From Myxococcus terminator_A (GTDB lineage Bacteria; Myxococcota; Myxococcia; Myxococcales; Myxococcaceae), in the NCBI GenBank assembly GCA_049194865.1, contig JBLZWL010000130.1, forward strand, positions 14,116 to 78,115: a stretch of 64,000 nt of DNA, read 5' to 3'. The stretch's first letter is position 1. Each line of letters begins with the position of its first letter. Both the position numbers and the translations under genes were made by a program. Shown in pieces: positions 1 to 7,020 of the stretch. The notes below the pieces were generated by a model that saw only the letters and a program-made list of their open reading frames with translations, was not told where the DNA came from and did not search any database.

Positions 1-1
1 T

Positions 2-328
2 AAAATCTGGCTGTCGGACTTCTGGAATGACTGTCTGGATTTCTCCTCGCCGCCAGCGAACGCGGGCGCGAAGATCCACACATGGGGTTGCTACTCCCCC
101 ACGCCTCCACAGCAGAAGTGGTTTCGCTCGAACGTCTCGAGCGGGAACGGGCCCCAAGCAGAACTCCTGTTCACGCGCACGGCGCAGGGCGCCGACTTCT
201 TCCTCGACGTCATGAACGGCACGATTCAAGCATGGCAGCCAGTCTGGGGCTGGCCGTTCAATGGTGGGTTCGCGCAGCGCTGGGTGGTCTGGGATTCCAG
301 CCTCAACCACCCGCCGATCATCAATTGA
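2..328 (+). CDS. C-terminal part of a ricin-type (beta-trefoil) lectin-domain protein, 5' truncated by the window
   Basis: The frame is open from base 2 and stops at TGA 326-328; the start lies outside the window. The 108 visible residues carry ricin-B/QxW lectin features: CLDFS near the start, then GAKIHTWGC and QQKWF, and a second tryptophan-rich half containing WQPVWGWPFNGG and QRWVVWD. Such domains bind sugars and are usually the C-terminal module of secreted enzymes in myxobacteria. Which catalytic domain precedes it cannot be seen. A stem-loop (331-348) lies just after the stop. The frame is clear, the family is a motif-level call, and the function of the whole protein is unknown. Confidence 0.6.
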   Translation, partial: KIWLSDFWNDCLDFSSPPANAGAKIHTWGCYSPTPPQQKWFRSNVSSGNGPQAELLFTRTAQGADFFLDVMNGTIQAWQPVWGWPFNGGFAQRWVVWDSSLNHPPIIN

Positions 329-788
329 GTCGGAGCCGCGATGCTCCGGACACGCTGCTCACGTGCCTGGGCTGACGGTGTCCACCGGCCGGGCCACGCG
401 GAGCCCCCTGCATATCGCTTCTCGCGGCCCGAGCGTGAATCCATCCGGGCGCAACGTGCTCGCCGTCCAGGTGCACAGGCCGAGGTTGCTCCTTCGCGCA
501 CGGCCCGGTTGAGTCCGTAGCGCCTGGGGCGTTGAGGTGAAGCGCATCGCCTGAACCCTCTCACGCGACCTCTCTCTTGACGCTCACCGCGGCGACCCGA
601 TTTTGGGTAGGCGCAGCCCGAAATCTTCAACGCAAGGCGTTAGGGACGGTCGCCTATTGAATCGTCAGAAACAGGTCGCTTCAGGGGCCCCCCAGACCTT
701 GGATGCATTGGCAGGAGTCAAATCTTGCCATAGACTGGTATAGCCGGAACATCCGGCTTAACATGTTCCTCCCCAACTGGAGTACACC
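329..788. other. 460-bp non-coding stretch with two small stem-loops
   Basis: No reading frame here looks like a gene; the frames present lack a ribosome site and have no recognisable motifs. Two perfect 6-bp stems are visible. CGGAGC/GCTCCG (331-348) lies right behind the upstream stop and could be a weak terminator. AGCCGG-aacat-CCGGCT (742-758) lies 30 bases before the next start codon, in its probable leader. The promoter of the downstream lipoprotein should be near 700-745, but no convincing -35/-10 pair was found. Confidence 0.4.
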
Positions 789-1145
789 ATGCGTTTGATT
801 GCATCCATGCTCGCCGCGACCGCCCTGCTCGTTGGATGTGGAGGCGAGGAGCAAGCTCCGGAGACCCTGCAGGAGGCGCCGGTGGAGTCCGCGCCGCAGC
901 AGGATGGCGAGGGCTCGGTGACCGCGATGGCGGGCCCGTACTACTACGCGCAGACGTGGGACAACGGGAAGCGGCTCACGGTCTGTGCCAGCACGCTGAC
1001 GGTGCACCGCCCCAACGGCTCGACCTGTACGCTGACTTCCGGGCAGACCTTCACCGTGTATAGCGGTGGCAGCGAGTGGGTTTCCGGCCACTCCTGGGGC
1101 AACTGCGGCGTGGACGGCCAGGTGCAGAACGGCTGGTTCTGCTGA
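789..1145 (+). CDS. Small secreted lipoprotein, function unknown
   Basis: 118 residues. The N-terminus is a lipoprotein signal (MRLIASML..., lipobox LVGC with acylated Cys17), followed by a negatively charged Glu/Gln/Pro linker to about residue 47. The C-terminal half is rich in Tyr, Trp, Gly and Cys, with cysteines in VCAST, STCTL, WGNCG and a terminal C. These could form disulfides in a compact envelope or secreted domain. The ATG is preceded by a short GGAG-like site. No family is recognised. The CGGEE linker style resembles the small lipoprotein at 54761-54994 on the other side of the cluster. A strong hairpin (1160-1193) follows, so the gene is probably transcribed alone. Confidence 0.7.
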   Translation: MRLIASMLAATALLVGCGGEEQAPETLQEAPVESAPQQDGEGSVTAMAGPYYYAQTWDNGKRLTVCASTLTVHRPNGSTCTLTSGQTFTVYSGGSEWVSGHSWGNCGVDGQVQNGWFC

Positions 1146-1159
1146 GACCTGTCGTCCTG

Positions 1160-1193
1160 GGCCCCGCGTGTGGCGCTTCGCCTCGCGCGGGCC
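1160..1193. terminator. Probable hairpin terminator after the small lipoprotein gene
   Basis: Arms GGCCC+CGCG (1160-1168) pair with CGCG+GGGCC (1184-1193, one bulged C). An inner stem GGCG-ctt-CGCC (1172-1182) continues the helix. It begins 15 bases after the stop codon at 1145. There is no T-tract, as is usual in very GC-rich genomes, so factor-independent termination is only inferred. Confidence 0.45.
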
Positions 1194-1233
1194 TCGGTCC
1201 CTACCAGCTGCTGGACCTTGGATTTGAGCGACA

Positions 1234-2430
1234 ATGGCGGACATGGTGGCCCGCCTCGTTTCCGTCCTCTGTCTCCTCGTCGCATTGCCTGCCGCCGCCA
1301 ACGTGGCCGCATCCACGCGCACGCCAGCGGCCTTCACCCTGTCGCCAGGTCTCGCGCGCACGCGCTCGGAGGTGCTCAGCGAGAAGCTGGACTTCGATTG
1401 CGCGGAGGCGGAGCGCGAGGCGGCCTGCCGCTTCGAGGCGCGCTACCAGCTGCGCAACGGGACCTCCGAGGCGGAGGTCATTGATGCCGCCTTCCTGGGG
1501 CTCCGCACGCACGAGGTGAGCGTACGATTCGACGAGGAGCCTCTCCCGGTGACGGAGGAGCAGGCGGATCGTATCGACCCCACGTCAAAGTCCAGGGAGA
1601 CCGCATCGGCGCGGTCGTCACCGGAGAATGCGCTCGCGCAGCGCTTCGGCTTCACCCTCACGCTTCCACCCGGGCGAGACGGGGAGCTGGTGGTTCGCGG
1701 CGTGGTGCGGCTCGAGCGGCGCTTCCTGCCATCGGGGTACGTGTGGCCCGCGGTCCAGGCGCGACACGTGCTGCTGTCCCCTGGGCCGGGGCGGGCCACG
1801 CGCTGGGACATTGACTATCTGCTGGGCCCCATCCGGACCTGGGCGGGCAACCCCGAGCTTCACGTCACCGTGAGGGTCCCTTCCTCGTGGGAGGTGGGCA
1901 GCAGCCCGGACGCATCCGCGCGCACACCGCCGGTGGCCACGGACTGGCGGCTTCGGCACGAGGGCGCGCATGTCGTGGCGGAGCGGCGCCTCACGGCGGC
2001 GAGCGCGCCCGAATGGCTCAACGTCACGCTGACGAAGCGCGAGCCGTGGTGGACTCCGGGGGGTGTGCAGCTGGGCCTGGGCGCCCGGCTCGGGGACGAC
2101 TCCCGCTTCATGGCACGGCTCGGCTACCAGCTCGCCGCGCCCGAGTCCTTCCTGCACTCGCTCTCGGTGGAGACGGACTTTCGCGAGCAGCTCGTCCTCA
2201 CGCCCCTCACGCAGTATGCGACGCCCCAGGTCGCCATCATCCCCAGTCTCGGGCTCGGCCTGGGCGTGCCGGTGCAGGTGCTTCCCGAAGTCAGGCCGGG
2301 TCTGCGGCTCCTCGCTGACCTGCATTTCGGTCCGGTGGGGGTCGCGCTCAGCTGGGACCACCATCCGGCGCTGCGGGAGGGCACGGACTCCTTCTCGCGG
2401 CTCATCCTCCTGTTGCAGGCGGGGCTGTAG
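1234..2430 (+). CDS. Hypothetical secreted protein (398 residues)
   Basis: The protein starts with a typical Sec signal: a hydrophobic stretch VSVLCLLVALPAAA, with cleavage likely near residue 22. The rest is a long beta-rich sequence with many even-spaced hydrophobics and few cysteines. Residues about 40-230 resemble an extracellular beta-sandwich region. The final ~120 residues (LGLGARLGDDS..., IPSLGLGLGVPVQV..., FSRLILLLQAGL) alternate hydrophobic and polar residues and end in aliphatic residues, as in outer-membrane beta-barrel segments. No named family is recognised. ATG 1234 and ATG 1243 are both possible; neither has a strong ribosome site. A periplasmic or outer-membrane location is inferred from the signal and the C-terminus only. 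Confidence 0.65.
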   Translation: MADMVARLVSVLCLLVALPAAANVAASTRTPAAFTLSPGLARTRSEVLSEKLDFDCAEAEREAACRFEARYQLRNGTSEAEVIDAAFLGLRTHEVSVRFDEEPLPVTEEQADRIDPTSKSRETASARSSPENALAQRFGFTLTLPPGRDGELVVRGVVRLERRFLPSGYVWPAVQARHVLLSPGPGRATRWDIDYLLGPIRTWAGNPELHVTVRVPSSWEVGSSPDASARTPPVATDWRLRHEGAHVVAERRLTAASAPEWLNVTLTKREPWWTPGGVQLGLGARLGDDSRFMARLGYQLAAPESFLHSLSVETDFREQLVLTPLTQYATPQVAIIPSLGLGLGVPVQVLPEVRPGLRLLADLHFGPVGVALSWDHHPALREGTDSFSRLILLLQAGL

Positions 2431-2453
2431 GCCGGCCGCGTCCCCTCACTCGC

Positions 2454-2468
2454 TGCCCCGGCGGGGCA
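2454..2468. terminator. Small GC-rich hairpin behind the secreted protein gene
   Basis: TGCCCC (2454-2459) and GGGGCA (2463-2468) form a perfect 6-bp stem with a three-base loop, 24 bases after the stop at 2430. There is no T-run, so a role as terminator is tentative. The remaining 240 bases to the next gene show no convincing gene. Confidence 0.3.
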
Positions 2469-2706
2469 CGCATGCAGGGGCGTGGGGCGGGGCGGCTTTC
2501 GCCCATAGGTGATGACTATCCATCCATTGACGCCACGGGATTCACGGTGGCCGGAAGCGAGGTCTATATGTGGACCCATCGCGGCCGGGTTGGCGTGCTG
2601 AACGCCTCGCGGCCCGAAGCCGTACCGCAGGACCTTCATCGCGCCGGCCACTTCCCTGGCGGAACCAGGTCGCGCATCCACTTGCACGAGCACGAGGGGT
2701 GAATCC

Positions 2707-3030
2707 ATGACGACACAATCACAGAAGGCAGAGAATGTTCACGTGGGCCTGCTGGTCCGCCTGGAGGCGAAGGCAGGCAAGGAGGCCGACGTGCAGAAGT
2801 TCCTGGAGGGCGGTCTGTCGGTGGTCCAGGCAGAGCCGGCGACAGCTCAGTGGTTCGCGCTGCGCTTCGGTCCGACCTCCTTCGGCATCTTCGATACCTT
2901 CGCGGACGATGCGGGCCGCGAGGCGCACCTGAGCGGCAAGGTCGCCGCGGCCCTGATGGCCCAGGCGCCGGAGTTGCTCGCGCGGCCGCCGTCCATCGAG
3001 AAGGTGGATGTGCTCGCGGTGAAGCGCTGA
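2707..3030 (+). CDS. ABM-fold (antibiotic biosynthesis monooxygenase-like) protein
   Basis: 107 residues, the usual length of a single ferredoxin-like alpha/beta-barrel ABM domain. Family-type features: the VGLLVRLEAKAGKEADVQKFL strand-helix start, VQAEPATAQWFALRF in the middle, FGIFDTFADDAGREAHL, and a final strand around IEKVDVLAVKR. Members act as small cofactor-free oxygenases or quinol-type monooxygenases, or as stress proteins; the substrate cannot be read from sequence. The ATG has a GAGGGG site upstream. The gene converges with the LysR gene, leaving 11 bases between stops. A link to the nearby cluster is possible but not shown. Confidence 0.75.
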   Translation: MTTQSQKAENVHVGLLVRLEAKAGKEADVQKFLEGGLSVVQAEPATAQWFALRFGPTSFGIFDTFADDAGREAHLSGKVAAALMAQAPELLARPPSIEKVDVLAVKR

Positions 3031-3041
3031 GCGACCTCCGG

Positions 3042-3938
3042 TCAGGCGCCTGGACGCGCGCGCCCCGCGCTCTCCAGCAGCGTGCGCCAGAAGAGCTTCG
3101 CGGCCGGTGGCGAGGTCCGGTCTCCTGAGCGCATCAGGGACACGGTGCGCTGGAGTGATGGTTCGACGAGCGGACGCGCGGTGGTGGCGCTCGGAGAGGG
3201 CAGGAGCGAATGCTCGGGCATGAAGGCGAAGCCGATGCCCGCGGCGACCAGGCTCTGCACCCACTCCTCGCGTTCGGTGCGATAGCTGGCGTACAGCGCC
3301 ACCTTGCGCGACGTGCACAGCTCGCCGACCTGGTCGCGCATCTCGCAGGAGAGCCGGTCGATGTAGGGCTCATCGGCCAACTCCTCCAGTTGCACGGTGT
3401 CCCGCGCGGCGAGGCGATGTCCGGGTGGGAGCACGACGAGGTAGCGCTCTTCGTAGAGCGGCGTGACGACGCACCAGTCAGGCGTGGGAGCGGCGGCGTG
3501 GGTGATGACGAGGTCCACCTCGGCCTCCTCCAACTGCCGCACCACCGTGTCGCGAGTGCCGACCCGGAGCTCGACCTCCACGCCGGGCGCGACGGCGCGA
3601 AACGCCGCCAGGTCGCGGGCCAACCGCGCGGGGCCGATGGTGCACAGCACGCCTACGCGCAGCGGCACCTGATTCAGCCGGCGGTGGTTCTCCGCGATGA
3701 GCGCCACGCTCCGGTTCTCGTCGTCGATGCGCTGGAGCCGGGGCAGCACCTGCCGGCCCAGGGGCGTGAGCTTCGCGCCGCTCCGGTCACGCAGCAGCAG
3801 CGGCCCTCCCAGCTCGCCCTCCAGCTTCTTGATGGCGGCGGTCAGCGTGGGCTGGGCCACGTGGCAGCGCTCCGCCGCGCGCGTGAAGCTGTGGGTCTCC
3901 GACACCGCCAGGAAGTACCGGACCTGATGCATCTCCAT
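3042..3938 (-). CDS. LysR-family transcriptional regulator
   Basis: 298 residues from the ATG at 3938 (MEMHQVRYFLAVSE...), which places the winged helix-turn-helix in its normal N-terminal position. An upstream in-frame ATG at 4025 would add an Arg/Gly-rich extension unlike the family. The DNA-binding region is SFTRAAERCHVAQPTLTAAIKKLE. The effector domain begins near residue 90 (PLRVGVLCTIGPARL) and contains TAPTPDW/YEERYLVVLPPGH-type strands found in OxyR/CysB-like members. The gene lies 216 bases downstream of the prolyl-adenylation gene on the same strand, so it may be partly co-transcribed or have its own promoter. It is the closest candidate pathway regulator in the window; its ligand is unknown. 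Confidence 0.85.
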   Translation of the reverse strand: MEMHQVRYFLAVSETHSFTRAAERCHVAQPTLTAAIKKLEGELGGPLLLRDRSGAKLTPLGRQVLPRLQRIDDENRSVALIAENHRRLNQVPLRVGVLCTIGPARLARDLAAFRAVAPGVEVELRVGTRDTVVRQLEEAEVDLVITHAAAPTPDWCVVTPLYEERYLVVLPPGHRLAARDTVQLEELADEPYIDRLSCEMRDQVGELCTSRKVALYASYRTEREEWVQSLVAAGIGFAFMPEHSLLPSPSATTARPLVEPSLQRTVSLMRSGDRTSPPAAKLFWRTLLESAGRARPGA

Positions 3939-4020
3939 GCGGCGCAGGCTCGCTCTTCGTTCGCGGGCAGGCAACCCGCTGCGCCCCCCGGGCCCCCTCC
4001 GCGCCCGCTTTGGCGTCGAG

Positions 4021-4101
4021 TCCAAGGACAGGCACGGACGCTACCGCTGGGTCGCGGAGCGCACGCCGGCTTGGAAGAACAAGCTCCTGATGGGGCAGTG
4101 A
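4021..4101 (+). pseudogene. Possible 3' remnant of a plus-strand gene
   Basis: Between the LysR start and the adenylation gene stop, one plus-strand frame reads SKDRHGRYRWVAERTPAW followed by KNKLLMGQ and a TGA at 4099-4101. The composition (charged, Trp/Tyr, no low complexity) looks like the C-terminus of a real protein, and no start or ribosome site is found for it. This is suggestive only; it may be chance in a GC-rich spacer. Confidence 0.2.
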
Positions 4102-4154
4102 CGCACCCATGACGCGGCGACCGGGTTGTGGCCAGGCACAGGGGGGGCGGCCCG

Positions 4155-5675
4155 TCAGGTCGCTGGTCGCCGCGGCGCCAGGTCGCGGAGCGCCCGCCTG
4201 TCGAGCTTGCCGTTCTGGGTCCTCGGCAGCTCCGACAAGACCCGGAGCTCGTCGATGATCATGTACCGGGGCAGCCGCTCGGCGCAGTGCTTCTTGAGCT
4301 GGAGCAAGGTGGGCCTCGGGCCGTCGGCGGCCACGACAAAGGCCACCAGCCGCGCCTCCAGGCCCGCATCGCTGGTGACGACCCCCACCTCGCGGACGCC
4401 CGGATGGGACAGCAGCGCCGTCTCGATTTCGCCCGGCTCGATTCGTCGCCCCCGCACCTTCAGCATGTTGTCGCGGCGGCCGAGGTACTCGAAGCCGCCA
4501 TCCGGGAGCTGGCGGCAGAGGTCTCCCGTCGCGTAGGGCCCCTCTCCCTGGGGAGGCTGTCCCCAGTAGCCCAGCATCACCGTGGGCCCTTCCACCATGA
4601 GCTCTCCCACCGCCCCACCGCCTTGTGGCGTCGCTTCGTCATCCGCCGAGCGGGCCAGCCAGACCCGGTCACCGCAGCTCGCATGGCCGATGGGAACCGG
4701 CTCGGTGCGCTCGGGGGAGAGGGTGCCCACCTCGTAGGCGGTGCAGACGTTCGTCTCCGTGGGGCCGTACAGATTGAAGAACCGCGCGGCGCCCAGGCGC
4801 TCTCGCAGGGGACGCAGATGGCGGACCGGGAAGGGCTCTCCCGCGAACAGCACCGTCCGGAAGGGCAGGTCCTCATGGGCGAGCAGCCCTCCCTCCGTCA
4901 TCATCAGGATGAGCGCCGAGGGCACCGAGTACCAGACGGTGAACCGCTCGCGCAGCACCAGCTCCACCAGCTTCTTCGGCGCGAAGGCCAGCGTCTCCGG
5001 GATGAGGGTGACCGAGGCGCCCCCGAGGAACGCCGCATAGAGGTCCAGCACCGAGAGGTCGAAGAAGAACGGCGCGTGATTGCTGAAGCGGTCCTCCGGT
5101 GTGGTGCCCAGCAGCGCGTGGCTCCACTCGATGAAGGCCAGGGCGTTGCGCTGGCTGATGCACACCCCCTTGGGCGTGCCGGTGGAGCCGGAGGTGTAGA
5201 GGATGTAGGCCAGCGCGTGAGCGTCCAGGCCGTGTCCGGGCAGGGGCTCCGGGGAGACGTCGGACAGGCTCGCCCAGGCGAGCGCCGGGCCCGTGTCGTC
5301 CACCAGCAGGAAGCGCAGGCGGGACAGGCCTCCGTTGCGAAGCTCGGCCGCGCGCGCGGCGCTGGTCACCACCACGTCGATGCGGCAGTCGTCGAGGATG
5401 AACCGCGTCCGCGCGGCCGGGTTCAGTGGATCCAACGGGACATAGGCCGCGCCCAGCCGCGCGATGCCCTGCATCGCCGCCACCGCGCGCGCGGACTTCT
5501 CCGTCCACAAGCCCACCCGGTCGCCCCGCTGGACGCCCAGCCCCTGGAGGGCCCGGGCCACCTGGTTGGCGAGCGCGTCGAGCTGTCCATAGGTGTAGGT
5601 CTCATCGGGCCCCCTGACGGCGATGGCCCCGGGAGTCCTCGCCGCGCCGCGCATGACAATCTCGTCGAGCGTCAT
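4155..5675 (-). CDS. Free-standing L-prolyl-AMP ligase (PltF/RedM-like adenylation enzyme)
   Basis: 506 residues, one adenylation domain with no fused carrier domain. It should activate L-proline as the AMP ester and load it on the separate carrier protein encoded at 54050-54313. Core motifs are intact: YTSGSTGTPKG, FNLYGPTETN, YATGDLCR, and NGKLDRR with the catalytic lysine. The ten specificity residues read by hand from the FFFDLSVLDLY, TVWYSVP, VLFAGE, NLYGPTETNVC and lysine regions are DLLYLALVCK, the proline code of pyrrole-forming enzymes. The start ATG (5673-5675) overlaps the stop of the dehydrogenase gene (ATGA), so the two are translationally coupled. The first step of the pyrrole starter unit is well supported. 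Confidence 0.92.
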   Translation of the reverse strand: MTLDEIVMRGAARTPGAIAVRGPDETYTYGQLDALANQVARALQGLGVQRGDRVGLWTEKSARAVAAMQGIARLGAAYVPLDPLNPAARTRFILDDCRIDVVVTSAARAAELRNGGLSRLRFLLVDDTGPALAWASLSDVSPEPLPGHGLDAHALAYILYTSGSTGTPKGVCISQRNALAFIEWSHALLGTTPEDRFSNHAPFFFDLSVLDLYAAFLGGASVTLIPETLAFAPKKLVELVLRERFTVWYSVPSALILMMTEGGLLAHEDLPFRTVLFAGEPFPVRHLRPLRERLGAARFFNLYGPTETNVCTAYEVGTLSPERTEPVPIGHASCGDRVWLARSADDEATPQGGGAVGELMVEGPTVMLGYWGQPPQGEGPYATGDLCRQLPDGGFEYLGRRDNMLKVRGRRIEPGEIETALLSHPGVREVGVVTSDAGLEARLVAFVVAADGPRPTLLQLKKHCAERLPRYMIIDELRVLSELPRTQNGKLDRRALRDLAPRRPAT

Positions 5676-6826
5676 AGGCCCAGGTGACTGGCGATGATGT
5701 CGCGTTGCATCTCCGAGGTACCGGAGAAGAGGGTGCTGGGAATGGCATCGCGCAGCACCCGCTCGATGCCCGCCTCGGCCACGTAGCCCAGTCCCCCGTG
5801 AATCTGGATGGCGTCCAGGCCGCACTGGACCGCGGCCTCGCTGATGGCCAGCTTGGCGAGGGACACCTCCATCGCCGCCTCCTGCCCGCGGTCCATCAGC
5901 CAGCAGGCCCGGTACAGCAACAGTCGCGCGGCTTCGAGCCGCTGCTTCATGTCCGCCATCCGGTGGGAGAGGGCCTGGTTCTTTCCAATCGCCCGCTTGA
6001 ACTGCTTGCGCTGTCGGGCGAAGTCCACCGTCTGTTCGAGCACCCGCTCCATCAACCCCACATAGGCGCCGAACAGGCAGGCCCGCTCCCACTGCATGGA
6101 GCGCTTGAAGAGGGGCGCGCCCTGGCCCTCGGTCCCGAGCCGCGCGGCGGCGGGCACCAGACAACCCTCCAGGTAGATGGGGGCGATGGGGGAGGTAGAC
6201 AGGCCCATCTTCTGGAAGGGCCGTCCCACCGACAGTCCCGGCGTGCCCTTCTCGATGAGGAAGGCGCTCAGGCCCATGTAGCCGTGCGCGGGGTCGGTGA
6301 CGGCGTACACCAGGAAGACGTCGGCGGCGGGCGCATTGGTGACGTAGCTCTTGCTCCCGTCGAGCACGTAGCCGTCGCCGGAGCGCACCGCCCGCGTCTT
6401 GAGCGCGAAGACGTCGGAGCCGGCTTCCGGCTCGGAGATGGCGTTGGCGCCGACCCACTCTCCCGAGCACAGCCGGGGAAGGTAGTGGCGCTTCTGCGCG
6501 TCGTCGCCACTCTCCATCAGGGGGAGCACGCACGCGAACAGATGGGCGCCCACGGAGAACACCAGCCCCGTGTCCGTGCACCCACGTCCCAACGCCTCCA
6601 TCACCCGCGCCGTCGTCAACGTGTCCAGCCCGAGGCCTCCGTGGTGCTCGGGCACGGGCAGGCCCAGGAAGCCGAACTCGCCGCATTGCCGCCACAGTGC
6701 ACGCGGGAAGCCTTCCTCGCTGGCCGTGGCCTCCGCGTTCAGCTCCGACCTCGCGAAGGCCAGGGCGCGCTCGTACAGCTCCACCTGCTCGCTCGTCCAA
6801 CTGAAGTCCATGCGGTCCTGCTCCAT
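5672..6826 (-). CDS. Prolyl-S-PCP dehydrogenase, acyl-CoA dehydrogenase family (PltE/RedW-like)
   Basis: 384 residues, full family length. It is an FAD enzyme expected to oxidise carrier-bound proline to pyrrole-2-carboxyl thioester. Visible family features: the N-terminal helical region, GLGLDTLTTARVMEALGRGC, SEPEAGSDVFALKTRA, LDGSKSYVTNA, QHYG-like substrate region FQKMGLSTSPIA, QIHGGLGYVAEAGIERVLRDA and the terminal GTSEMQRDIIA. The role follows from its coupling to the DLLYLALVCK adenylation gene, because PltE-type enzymes are always paired with PltF-type ones. Start at 6826 (MEQDR...) or, with a better AGGA site, ATG 6811 (MDFSW...). It is first in a minus-strand unit that diverges from the main PKS operon. 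Confidence 0.9.
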   Translation of the reverse strand: MEQDRMDFSWTSEQVELYERALAFARSELNAEATASEEGFPRALWRQCGEFGFLGLPVPEHHGGLGLDTLTTARVMEALGRGCTDTGLVFSVGAHLFACVLPLMESGDDAQKRHYLPRLCSGEWVGANAISEPEAGSDVFALKTRAVRSGDGYVLDGSKSYVTNAPAADVFLVYAVTDPAHGYMGLSAFLIEKGTPGLSVGRPFQKMGLSTSPIAPIYLEGCLVPAAARLGTEGQGAPLFKRSMQWERACLFGAYVGLMERVLEQTVDFARQRKQFKRAIGKNQALSHRMADMKQRLEAARLLLYRACWLMDRGQEAAMEVSLAKLAISEAAVQCGLDAIQIHGGLGYVAEAGIERVLRDAIPSTLFSGTSEMQRDIIASHLGL

Positions 6827-7020
6827 CGGTGGTGATTGGCCGGCCGCGCCAGGAGAGCCAGGGGCGTCTGAAGACTTTCTCTTTCACTTGCGTGAGTCGT
6901 CAAGAATCCCCTGGGTTGTCCTTTCGCGTGTATGTATGTGAATGGGTGCATGACAGTTGAATGGTAATTCATCTCGGGTCGTTGACCTGGGGTTTTGGAT
7001 TGCATTAAGAGTGCGAGGCG
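6827..7020. promoter_or_regulatory. Divergent control region between pyrrole genes and the PKS/NRPS operon
   Basis: 194 bases with noticeably lower GC than the flanking genes. Plus strand: TTGACC (6982-6987) with a weak TTAAGA (7005-7010) 17 bases on, which would start transcription almost at the ATG of the next gene. Minus strand: TTGACG (6903-6898) with only a poor -10 match. A short dyad TGAAT-ggta-ATTCA (6958-6971) abuts the plus-strand -35 and could be an operator. As the only sizeable gap before the ~47 kb plus-strand run, it is the obvious place for pathway control; the individual boxes are tentative. Confidence 0.4.

Noticed and set aside
2472..2702. 76-residue plus-strand frame before the ABM gene
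   Set aside because: No ribosome site, no motif, overlaps the expected promoter region.
4128..5687. 519-residue plus-strand open frame over the adenylation gene
   Set aside because: The minus strand encodes an intact A domain with all core motifs; the plus frame has none.
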